Positions 23,699-33,568 of a stretch of 64,000 nucleotides of DNA are shown here, piece by piece. Made by a program: the position numbers and the translations under genes. The DNA lies in contig AZYB01000002.1 of NCBI GenBank assembly GCA_000513055.1, forward strand, positions 16,585 through 80,584, given 5' to 3'. How positions within the stretch are numbered: the stretch's first letter is position 1; each line of letters starts with the position of its first letter. Below the pieces are notes generated by a model that saw nothing but the letters and a program-made list of their open reading frames with translations, was not told the origin of the DNA and ran no database searches. The stretch is from an alpha proteobacterium SCGC AAA288-N07. GTDB taxonomy: Bacteria > Pseudomonadota > Alphaproteobacteria > Pelagibacterales > Pelagibacteraceae.

Positions 23699-24811
23699 AT
23701 GACATTAAAAAAGTTTTCTTTTAATGTTATTAAAGAAAACAATTATGCTAGATGTGGTCAAATTATAACTCCACATGGCTTAGTGGACACTCCTTCTTTC
23801 ATGCCAGTTGGTACTCAAGGAACAGTTAAAGCAGTATTTCTTGAAAATTTAATTGCATCAGGAACACAAATGATTTTGGCTAATACGTATCATTTAATGT
23901 TGAGACCTGGGGTAGATAGAATATCTTCTCTAGGTGGATTACACCAATTTATGAACTGTAAACTTCCAATTTTAACAGATTCAGGTGGGTTTCAAATTAT
24001 GTCTCTGTCAAAATTAACTAAAATTAATAAAGATATTGGGGCAATATTTAAATCCCATATTGATGGAAAGGAATTTATATTAAGCCCAGAAGAGAGCATC
24101 AAACTTCAAAAAAAATTTAATTCGGATATTGTTATGGTTCTAGACGAATGTCCAAAAATTACCAATGACAAAAGTATCATAAAAAAGTCAATGGACTTAT
24201 CTCTGGAATGGGCCTTGAGATCAAAAAATGCTTTTAAATCAAATTCACATAAAGGACTTTTTGGTATTGTGCAAGGAGGGTTATACAAGGATTTAAGAGT
24301 TGAGTGTTTAGAAAAACTAATCAAAATAAATTTTGATGGGTTTGCAATAGGAGGATTGGCAGTTGGTGAAACTCAGGATCAAATGTTTAGTATTTTAGAT
24401 GCAGTTAAAGATTACATTCCTAGAGATAAACCTCGCTATTTAATGGGAGTAGGTACACCTTCGGATATTTTAGGCGCTGTAAAAAGAGGCATTGATATGT
24501 TTGATTGTGTTTTGCCTACAAGATCAGGCAGAACAGGATTGGCATTTACTTGGAATGGTAAAATTAATATTAAAAATTCAAAATATAAAAAAGACAATTC
24601 TCCCTTAGACGATATGGTAACATTGTGTAATTTGAACAAATATTCAAAAAATTACTTAAACCATTTGTTTAATACAAATGAAATTCTAGGTTCAATGCTG
24701 TTAACTATTAACAACATTAACTTTTATCAACAATTGATGAAGCAAATCAGAGAAAATATAAAAAAAGGAACATTTGATGATTTTCATGATAAATATATAA
24801 ATATAATTTAA
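23699..24811 (+). CDS. tgt: queuine tRNA-ribosyltransferase
   Basis: TPHGLVDTPSFMPVGTQGTVKA, LTDSGGFQIMSL, GGLAVGE, DCVLPTRSGR. Confidence 0.96.
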   Translation: MTLKKFSFNVIKENNYARCGQIITPHGLVDTPSFMPVGTQGTVKAVFLENLIASGTQMILANTYHLMLRPGVDRISSLGGLHQFMNCKLPILTDSGGFQIMSLSKLTKINKDIGAIFKSHIDGKEFILSPEESIKLQKKFNSDIVMVLDECPKITNDKSIIKKSMDLSLEWALRSKNAFKSNSHKGLFGIVQGGLYKDLRVECLEKLIKINFDGFAIGGLAVGETQDQMFSILDAVKDYIPRDKPRYLMGVGTPSDILGAVKRGIDMFDCVLPTRSGRTGLAFTWNGKINIKNSKYKKDNSPLDDMVTLCNLNKYSKNYLNHLFNTNEILGSMLLTINNINFYQQLMKQIRENIKKGTFDDFHDKYINII

Positions 24812-24870
24812 TTTATAAATATATTTTTATAATTGAATGTTATCTAAAAAAAGCATAAAAGTTTTTTTAC

Positions 24871-24946
24871 GGGCCGTTAGCTCAGTTGGTAGAGCACTTC
24901 CCTTTTAAGGAAGGTGTCATTGGTTCGAATCCAATACGGCTCACCA
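24871..24946 (+). tRNA. tRNA-Lys (anticodon TTT), CCA encoded
   Basis: Cloverleaf gggccgt...cttccCTTTTAAggaag...ggttcgaatcc...acggctcacca. Confidence 0.94.
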
Positions 24947-24974
24947 AATCCATTGTTTAACATCCTACTTTGTA

Positions 24975-25583
24975 ATGAATAAAATATTTTTATATGTGTT
25001 TCTCGTTTTAATAATTTGTAATAATATCCAAGCACAAAGTTTGTTACCCGAATGCAAGGGGAACAAAAAAGATATTTTAAAATTCTCAAAAAAATATTTT
25101 AAAAGTACGATCAATTGGGTAAATTGCTATGGTACTGCTATTGGTCCAAAAGGTCAAAAATATACTGGTGAATTTTACTACGGAAAATTTCATGGACAAG
25201 GAATATTCAGACACAAAGATAGAGAATATATTGGTCAATGGAAAGATGGAAAAAAACACGGACAGGGAACATACTTATTTGCCAATGGAGATCAGTATGT
25301 CGGTGAATGGCAAGATAATAAATATTTTGGGCAAGGTACTTATATATATTCTAATGGCGATAAATATGTCGGTGAATGGAAAAAGAATAAATATAATACA
25401 CCAGATAAGCTAACAGAACGTCACGGTTATGGAATTTTAACATTTGTCAATGGTGATCAGTATGTAGGTGAATGGAAAAAAGGTTTACGACATGGAAAAG
25501 GAACTTTAACTTATGTAAATGGAAAAATCGAAGAAGGAATTTGGAAAAATGATAAATTTATTGAATCAAGTAAAAAAAAATAA
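24975..25583 (+). CDS. exported MORN-repeat protein
   Basis: Signal-peptide-like N-term MNKIFLYVFLVLIICNNIQAQS; repeated YxGEWkxgkxhGqGty units. Confidence 0.88.
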   Translation: MNKIFLYVFLVLIICNNIQAQSLLPECKGNKKDILKFSKKYFKSTINWVNCYGTAIGPKGQKYTGEFYYGKFHGQGIFRHKDREYIGQWKDGKKHGQGTYLFANGDQYVGEWQDNKYFGQGTYIYSNGDKYVGEWKKNKYNTPDKLTERHGYGILTFVNGDQYVGEWKKGLRHGKGTLTYVNGKIEEGIWKNDKFIESSKKK

Positions 25584-25675
25584 TGAGAGTACATTCATTT
25601 ATTCAGTAAAATTAAGGAAAATTAACATAGATTAACCTACCTGACTTAAAGATATTTATGGTATAAGATTGTCAT

Positions 25676-27316
25676 ATGGAAAAAACTCAAGTCGTTTTAG
25701 TAGGGCTTTATACTTATTTTAATGTCCCTGTGCGTATATTGCATCCTTTAGTTGATAGATTAGAGGGTGTTAAAGCTCATACTATATTTTATAAAAACTA
25801 TGACACAAATGTATTTAGTCTTCCAACAGCTAGAGAAGAAGAAATTTTTGTAGAAACAATTACTCAATTGAAACCTACAATTGTGGGGATTAGCCTTCTT
25901 TCTCCGTATGTATTAATTGCTAAACGATTAACAGAATTAATAAAGAAACATACTTCAGCCATGGTTGTTTGGGGAGGTGTTGGTCCAACTTTAAGTCCCG
26001 AAGATCATATTAAATTAGCGGATGTAATAACTATTGGTGAAGGAGAAAGAGCTTTTGAAGAATTAGTTGAATCCGTAAGAGATAAAAAAGAATATCGAAA
26101 CATTAAAAATCTTTGGGTTAAAGATGGAACAAAAGTAATAAAAAACCCTCAAGGTCCATTAGTACAAGATTTAGATAATTTACCTTTTGCCGAATATGGA
26201 AACGAAAATATGTATTTTATAGAAAATAATAAATTGTCAAGAGAAGATCCTGAGCTTGACCATTCTATATTGTATATACAGTCATCACGTGGCTGCCCTT
26301 ACAGTTGTTCTTTTTGTATTGAAACTATGTATCATGAAAAATTTAAGGATTTAGGAAAATTTGTAAGAAGAAGAACTGTTGGAAACATAATAAAAGAAGT
26401 TCATATGCATTTAAATAAACCTAATAATAGAAAAAAAAGAGTTTATTTTATTGATGAAGTTTTTGGTTCTGCGCCAAATTTTATTGATGAATTTGCTCCA
26501 CGTTGGAAAAAAGAAGTAGGTTTACCATTTGAAGTTTTGTACCATCCAAAATCTTTGAAACTCAGAGTAATAGACAGACTTGTCGAAGCAGGTGTTACCG
26601 AAGTAAATTTTGGTATACAAACAGGCTCAGAAAAGATCAGAAACGAAGTTTTTACAAGACCCGGAAGTAATGCTGAAATCATTGAATTAACCGGGGCCTT
26701 AGGCAAAAATAACATAGGAATAAAATATGATTTGATTTTAGATAATGATTTTGAAACAAAAGAAACATTAAAAGAGTGTATCGATTTAATATTTCAATTA
26801 CCAAAGCCCCTAAGTTTCAATATATATTCACTCCAACATTTTCCTGATTATCCTATGACTAAAATGGCAATTAAAGCAGGCCATATAACCGAAAAAGAAT
26901 TAGGTGACTGGCCGGAAATGATGAAACGAACCACAACAAACATGAAATTTATTCCAAGATTAATGAAAAGAAAAAACACAAAAACTAGACAATTACAAAG
27001 GCTCAATAACATTATATGGATGCTATGTCATGATTATGCAACAAACTCACTAGTAAAAAAAGCTGTTTTTGGCAGATCTATACTTTCAAAAATATTGTTT
27101 CATTATATTAATTTTAAATCTGTATTGATGTGGAGAATATATGGAGAAGGTGGCTGGTTACATTCTGCCAGTTTTAAACTGAAAGTTGTTTCCTATCCAT
27201 TAGCAGCGATAAAAATGTTTTTAAAAGGAGATTGGAAAGAATTATCTTATAAATTAAACAAAAGAACTCTCTCTCCTATAAGAAAGTATATTAATACAGG
27301 GGATTTTTTAAAATAA
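25676..27316 (+). CDS. B12-binding-domain radical SAM protein
   Basis: SSRGCPYSCSFCIE (CxxxCxxC), N-terminal B12-binding-like VGISLLSPYV...VWGGVGPTLSPE...TIGEGE. Confidence 0.87.
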   Translation: MEKTQVVLVGLYTYFNVPVRILHPLVDRLEGVKAHTIFYKNYDTNVFSLPTAREEEIFVETITQLKPTIVGISLLSPYVLIAKRLTELIKKHTSAMVVWGGVGPTLSPEDHIKLADVITIGEGERAFEELVESVRDKKEYRNIKNLWVKDGTKVIKNPQGPLVQDLDNLPFAEYGNENMYFIENNKLSREDPELDHSILYIQSSRGCPYSCSFCIETMYHEKFKDLGKFVRRRTVGNIIKEVHMHLNKPNNRKKRVYFIDEVFGSAPNFIDEFAPRWKKEVGLPFEVLYHPKSLKLRVIDRLVEAGVTEVNFGIQTGSEKIRNEVFTRPGSNAEIIELTGALGKNNIGIKYDLILDNDFETKETLKECIDLIFQLPKPLSFNIYSLQHFPDYPMTKMAIKAGHITEKELGDWPEMMKRTTTNMKFIPRLMKRKNTKTRQLQRLNNIIWMLCHDYATNSLVKKAVFGRSILSKILFHYINFKSVLMWRIYGEGGWLHSASFKLKVVSYPLAAIKMFLKGDWKELSYKLNKRTLSPIRKYINTGDFLK

Positions 27317-27395
27317 ATTAAATAACCCTTGCTCATATAAATAATGGCATATTCTTTATATTTATTAACAATATAGTTGTTTAGAATAATATTGA

Positions 27396-28229
27396 TCAAT
27401 AAGTTATGGCTGAAATGGGTGGATAAGTTAATATTATTTCTGGAATCCAATCATTAATTTGCTTTATTCTTCTAGTAGTTGATGGATGTGTACTCATCCA
27501 TTCAGGAGGTTCTTTTCCTTTGTTTGTTTCTTTCATTCTTTCCCAAATTTTGGCTGTTTCTCTAATATCAAATCCTGCTAAAGAAGAAAAAACCAAACCA
27601 AGATAATCTGCTTCGCTTTCCTGTTTTCTATTAAATGGGTTATTAATTCCAAAATGAGTTAACATTCCAGCAACATCAACACCCGCAGTTCGTGAAATTC
27701 CAGAAAGCTTACCACCAGAAGCAATATCTGCAATTTGAGTTGTCACATTAATTAAGGTACTTCTGCTTGCACGTTCAACAGAATGCTTGGCAACAGCATG
27801 AGCTATTTCATGTCCCATCACAGCTGCCAGTCCATGTTTATTTTTGGTTACTTCTAAAATACCAGAATAAACTGCTATTTTACCACCTGGCATACACCAG
27901 GCATTTTTAATTTTTTTGTTTTCTACCAATATATACTCCCAATTAAAATTTGCAGTAGGATCAACCATATCGTTTTGATAAAAGTACTCACTTACCGCTT
28001 GTTCTATTCGACTACCAATTTCTTTTATTTCGTTTAGTTGATCTAAATCATCACTTAATTTTTCTTTACTTTTAACTTTTTCATATATTTGTGCAGCCTG
28101 TCTATTCAAAGTTGATTCTGGAATTATTTTTAGTTGTCTTCTTTCAGTAATAGGCACTGTGCCGCATTGAGAAAGCAATAAACCACAGCAGCTACAACCA
28201 AAATATTCAAGAAATTTTCTTCTATTCAT
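27396..28229 (-). CDS. M48-family metallopeptidase with Tat/lipobox-like leader
   Basis: HEIAHAVAKHSVERAS (HExxH), ESEADYLGL; leader MNRRKFLEYFGCSCCGLLLSQC. Confidence 0.88.
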   Translation of the reverse strand: MNRRKFLEYFGCSCCGLLLSQCGTVPITERRQLKIIPESTLNRQAAQIYEKVKSKEKLSDDLDQLNEIKEIGSRIEQAVSEYFYQNDMVDPTANFNWEYILVENKKIKNAWCMPGGKIAVYSGILEVTKNKHGLAAVMGHEIAHAVAKHSVERASRSTLINVTTQIADIASGGKLSGISRTAGVDVAGMLTHFGINNPFNRKQESEADYLGLVFSSLAGFDIRETAKIWERMKETNKGKEPPEWMSTHPSTTRRIKQINDWIPEIILTYPPISAITY

Positions 28230-28339
28230 TTATTTTATCAAATGTTAATTTATTATAATAATAAACTATTTTATATATTAAAATGCCCCATTTATCAGTT
28301 TATAATTTTAGTAAATTTTATTAGTTATTAGTTAAAACA

Positions 28340-28957
28340 ATGCTTAAAAAAATGAAGACTTCAATAACATCAAAATTAAGAAATTATTTTATTGCAGGAG
28401 TGTTAGTTTTAATTCCAATTGGGGTAACTTTGTATTTAACATTATTTTTTATTAAAATTTTTTCTAAAGTTTTACCTCAAGAAATTAATCCAAATAATTA
28501 TCTTCCGTATTCCATTCCTGGTTTAGAGATTGTTATTTCAGTAGTCGTAATAACATTGATTGGTTGGTTATCGTTATCCTTTTTAGGGAGAAAATTAGTA
28601 AATTTAGTTAATGATATCTTTAAAAGAATACCTTTTTTAAGAACAATTTATTTTTCTATAGGTCAAATGACCCAAAGTTTTGCACAAAGTACAAAAAATA
28701 GAAAAAAGAGCGTTGTTTTAATTGAATATCCTAGGAAAGGAACATGGGCCGTTGGTTTTGCAACACAAGATAACAAGGGAGAAATCGCATCAAAGACAAA
28801 TAAAGAATTGGTAAATGTTTTTGTTCCAACCACACCAAATCCAACTAGTGGTTTCTTATTAATGTTTCCAAAAAATGAAATAATATACTTAGATATGACT
28901 TTTGAAGATGCTTCTAAATTTATTGTTTCAGCCGGTACCTCCAATCCAAAGGAATAA
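28340..28957 (+). CDS. DUF502 family membrane protein
   Basis: LRNYFIAGVLVLIPIGVTLYL, RIPFLRTIYFSIGQ, VFVPTTPNPTSGFLLM. Confidence 0.88.
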   Translation: MLKKMKTSITSKLRNYFIAGVLVLIPIGVTLYLTLFFIKIFSKVLPQEINPNNYLPYSIPGLEIVISVVVITLIGWLSLSFLGRKLVNLVNDIFKRIPFLRTIYFSIGQMTQSFAQSTKNRKKSVVLIEYPRKGTWAVGFATQDNKGEIASKTNKELVNVFVPTTPNPTSGFLLMFPKNEIIYLDMTFEDASKFIVSAGTSNPKE

Positions 28958-28961
28958 ATAA

Positions 28962-31026
28962 TTAATTATTTATTTCATTAATAATGTCAGCACGATCATA
29001 TAGCTTTAATAAAGTTTCATATTTATTAAAGAGTTTTTCATCAGTTTCAATTTCTTTAATGTTTTTTTCTCCTAATTTAAATAAATCATCATGATGAATA
29101 GGGTCAGCAAATTTAAATTCTTTTATTCCACTTTGTTTATAACCTAGCATGTCTCCAAAACCTCTTATTCTCATATCTTCCTCAGCAATTTTAAAACCAT
29201 CATTTGTGGATTTTAATATTTTTATTCTTTTTTTAGCATTGTTGCTTAAATTTTTCTTATAGAATAATATGCAGGTACCTTGTTTATTACTTCTTCCAAC
29301 TCTTCCTCTTAATTGGTGAAGTTGTGATAATCCAAATTTATTTGAATTTTCAATAACAATCACGTTTGCATTAGGAAAGTCTATTCCAACTTCAATAATA
29401 GTGGTTGAAACAAGTATTTGAATATTTTTATCTAAAAATTTTTTTAAAATAATTTCTTTTTGATCTTTATCAAGAGATCCATGTATTAATCCAACCTTAT
29501 TTGGAAAAATTTTATTTAAATAAGTAAATTTATTTTTTGCTGCTTCATAGTCAAGTTTTTTTGACTCTTCAATTAACGGGCAAACCCAAAAAATTTGATT
29601 ACCCATCTTGGTTTCTTTTTTTATAAATTCAATTACCTCATTTATTTTGATCTCTGGTTTACTTAATGTTGATATATCTTTTCTATAAGAAGGTTTTTCA
29701 ATTAATCTTGATACATCCATATCTCCGTAAATTGTCATTATTAAAGTCCGAGGAATTGGTGTAGCTGACATTAATAATATATCACAATCATCACCCCCTT
29801 TTTTTGAAAGCTCCATTCTTTGTTTAACGCCAAATTTATGTTGTTCATCAATTATAATTAGACCTAAATGGTTAAATTCTGTATTTTTTTGAAATAAAGC
29901 ATGTGTACCAAAGATAATATTTATTTTATTTTTCTTTAACTCACTAATTATTTTCTTCTTTTCCAAATAAGTTGATTTCCCTATTAAAAAACTAGTTTTT
30001 ATGTTTGTTTTATTAAATACTTTGTTGGCAAGCAAATAGTGTTGCCTAGACAAAATTTCTGTAGGGGCCATAAACGCAACTTGATATCCCGATTCCATTA
30101 CATTAGCAGCTGCTATTAATGCTACTATGGTTTTTCCCGAACCAACATCTCCTTGCAGGAGTCTAAACATTTTTGATTGAGAATATAGATCTTTATTTAT
30201 TTCATTAATAATATCATTTTGGTTCTTAGTTAGTTGGAAACGAAAATTATTAATTATTTTCTTGCTTAAATTATTTATGAATTTTTTTGGTTTTTTTTTT
30301 ATTTTTTTTATTTTTTTTCTTATTTGAGATAAAACAATAAGACTTGATAATATTTCATCATAAGCCAATCTTCTAAAATAACTTGAATTAAAATCTTGTT
30401 TAACTTTTAAATTGTGCAAATAAAATATAGATTCACGCCAGCTTTTATTGTCAAGACTTTTCATGATATTTTCATCATGCCATTCTAGCAAAAAGGGCAG
30501 TTTTTTAAGCACTTGTTCAATAATGTTTCTATAAATCTTTTCAGTAATTCCTTCCGTTAATGAATATCTAGGAATAACTTTTTTAACAAAATCTTCTTTT
30601 TCTAAAGGAACTATGTAATCTGGGTTAACCATTTGGTATTTTTTATTATAAAAGTTAACCTTGCCACTTATAATTACATATTGATTCAAAGGTAGTATTT
30701 TTCTTATATATCCCTCTCTACTATTGAAGAACACTATATCAATTTTTCCAGTCAAATCTTCACATCTGGCAGTATTTGGTAAATTTCTAATCCTTGGAAT
30801 ATTATATTTTTTAACTTGTACTTTTATAGTACAAATTTTACCAATTTCTAATTTATTAATATTTATTAAGTTAGACCTATCCACAAATGTATGTGGTAAA
30901 TGCCACAAAACATCAAATAAAGTTTCAATTTTTTTTTTCTTTAATAATTTTTTTAGTTTTTGGTCCAACTCCTCTAAGTGTAGAAATATTTTTTAATAAA
31001 AATTCATAACTTTTAGAATGACTCAT
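28962..31026 (-). CDS. recG: ATP-dependent DNA helicase RecG, N-terminus apparently frameshifted at T-runs 30948-30961 (+ strand)
   Basis: RLLQGDVGSGKTIVALIAA, DEQHKFGVKQR, QLHQLRGRVGR; upstream frame from ATG at 31026 gives MSHSKSYEFLLKNISTLRGVGPK, then shifts into LKKLLKKKKIETLFDVLWHLP. Confidence 0.94.
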
Positions 31027-31059
31027 TTACATATATTATATACCTATTTTAAATGAACT

Positions 31060-31314
31060 ATGAATAATATTGATCTACTAAAAAAGAAAATTTTATATCG
31101 ATCTAAATATCGGGGCAGAAAAGAAGTAGAATTATTGTTAAGTAATTTTGTAAAAAAATATATTAATGTTTTTAGTATCGATGAATTAAAACAATTGCAT
31201 GATTTATTGAATTTTGATGATGATAGTTTATTTAAGCTGTATTTAAATAACAAAGGCGAAATTAAAATTCCAAATAATAAAGTTTCGGACCTTTTAAGGA
31301 ATTTTAAAAATTAA
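31060..31314 (+). CDS. sdhE: FAD assembly factor SdhE
   Basis: RSKYRGRKEVELLLSNFVKKY. Confidence 0.83.
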   Translation: MNNIDLLKKKILYRSKYRGRKEVELLLSNFVKKYINVFSIDELKQLHDLLNFDDDSLFKLYLNNKGEIKIPNNKVSDLLRNFKN

Positions 31315-31322
31315 TATTTTTT

Positions 31323-31412
31323 TGGCGGAGAGGGTGGGATTCGAACCCACGAATGAGTTGCCCCATTGCTGGTTTTCAAGACCAGTGCTTTTAACCGCTC
31401 AGCCACCTCTCC
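31323..31412 (-). tRNA. tRNA-Ser (anticodon TGA), CCA encoded
   Basis: Reverse complement ggagaggtggctgagcggttaaaagcactggtcTTGAAaaccag...gggttcgaatcccaccctctccgcca, with long variable arm. Confidence 0.94.
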
Positions 31413-31624
31413 ATAATATAGTAATTTAGGGACATTAATATATTTTTTAAGAATTTTACACAATTAGAATATTGATTTGCATTGTTTATTTGTAATTATC
31501 TTGCAAATTGGAAATTAAAAACAGGAATATCTGTAAATCAATGATTAAACAAAAAGTATATAAGCAAATTTTTATATATATATGAAAAGATATAAGATTT
31601 TACGAAAATTATTTGAATAAAGAT

Positions 31625-33524
31625 TTATATTTTATTTCTTTTGTAAAAAACCCATTCATGTATTTCTTTGTGTCTTGAATAATTATCTAAAATATATTGA
31701 TAGGCATAGGGAAGTCTTTCAGAGGCATTTATGCCTCCAGAGAAATCTTGAGGACCATGCAAAAGAATATAATTGGGCTTTGAAATATTAAGTTCGTTAA
31801 TGAATTTTTTTTGATTTGTTTTTGAACCAAGTCCCCAAATAAAAAAGTATTTTGTACAAGTGGGTTTTTCAACAAGATATGGAATTGCAGCATCATAGTT
31901 AAAAATCTGTACACATTTATCGTCTTTAGTAATAAATTTATAATAATTTACTACATTTAAAAGTTTATCATCTAAATAATAATCATTCGGTGTATTGATA
32001 AATCTATTATATCTGGAATAGAAAGTTTTTATATTTTCTATATTTATTATTGGCCTAGTTGGGAAATATGCTTTAGGGCTATAGCCAATACTATATTTAG
32101 AAACTAAAAATAAAAAAAATATCTGAGCAATCATAATAGTTATAAAAATTGATTTATTAAATTTTTTATTAAACTGATTAAAGAAATTTTTCTTAATTTG
32201 TAAAATTTTATTAATAAAAAATATACTTAAAAAAATTAAAGGAAAACCAAAAGACTCCCTCATATGCGGTCCGTCAGACCTTGATAAAGCTTGAGAGTAT
32301 GAAACAACAGAAATTATAAAAACAAAAGATAAAAGTATTTTTGTTTGATTAGAGAATTTCTTGTCATTAAACACGAATAAATAAACCAAAATTAAGCCAC
32401 AAATTAAAATTGAAATAATAGTTTTGGTAGCTCTCCAAGAATTAGGTTCATCGGAAAATGGGACTGGATGAATTATTCCATCAATAAACCCATGATTTAA
32501 TAAAATTGAAAAACTATTATCTATAAAAAATTTAGCTTCATTTTGGGAGTTTATTGAAAAGAAAATAATCCAGCCTAAAAAAAAACCGGTAACAAGAAAA
32601 ATATTTTTTTTTATTTCTCCTCTAAAAATAAAAAGTAAAAATAATAAGAAAAGATTTAGATTTAAATATGCTCCTCTATCTAACCCCCAGAGAACTGATA
32701 GAACAGACATTGACCCTAATACAAAAGCAAAAAAATTTGAAAAATTTTTATTATCAATAACTTCTATTAAAAAAATTAAAAATATAACCAAAGGTAAATC
32801 TCGATAAAGCAATAAATGAGTTTCCCAAATATTAAAATTACTTAGGCTTAGGAATACAAAACTTAGTATCAAAAAAGATAAAATCTTTTTATTTTCCTCA
32901 AAGATAAATTTTTTAGTTATTTGATATGATAAAAAAAGTAGAGTTATTTTAAAAATAAGATTTAATACCAATACTTGAAATCTTGCAGCGCCAATCGTTT
33001 CTATACCTAGTAATTGCCATGTAAGAGATGTTACAAAAAGTTCAAGAAATACTCCAACCGTAATGTATGAACTGCTCCAATACCCGCCATTTATAAAGTT
33101 ATTAAACGCAGGAGTAAGTGATTGGCCTTCATGGTAAAGATCAATTGGCTTATCTGGAAAGTTTATTGAAAAAAATTCAAGAATAACATAGATAAAGAAT
33201 ATAATAAAAACTACTTTCCTTTTGTTTTTTTTTTCATTGATTTTATTTAATTGATTATTTTGAAATAAGTTATTTTTTATATTTTTTTAATGAACTTTTA
33301 ACAATAAATTTGCAACAGAGAAGGGCTACAAATATTGGAATAAAAATAAATATTAAATACCTCAAAACATCATTAACCGGGTTATAGCTGTGTATTGAAT
33401 ATTCTCCAATAATTTCTAGAGGATTTTCAAATGGTAAATAAATTTTATTCCACAAGAATGTTGTTAAAATGACTGAAGTAATAATTAAAATAAATGAAAT
33501 AAAAACTTTAATATAATTTTTCAT
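31625..33524 (-). CDS. polytopic membrane protein, possibly a glycan-related transferase; appears to be one gene broken by homopolymer indels (ORFs 33270..33551 and 31625..32971 plus an open frame between)
   Basis: The frame continues upstream of 32971 as NKRKVVFIIFFIYVILEFFSINFPDKPIDLYHEGQSLTPAFNNFINGGYWSSSYITVGVFLELFVTSLTWQLLGIETIGAARFQVLVLNLIFK; many TM segments. Confidence 0.55.
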
Positions 33525-33568
33525 TATTTGATATAAATTGTATACATCCAAAGATTAAATATATTAAA

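Noticed and set aside
24877-25089. Minus-strand ORF ...GEPYWIRTNDTFLKREVLYQLS
   Set aside because: It is the antisense translation of the tRNA-Lys gene, a common spurious ORF.
25129-25413. Second-frame ORF within the MORN gene
   Set aside because: It is a shifted reading of the repeat region; the main frame has the signal peptide and full repeats.
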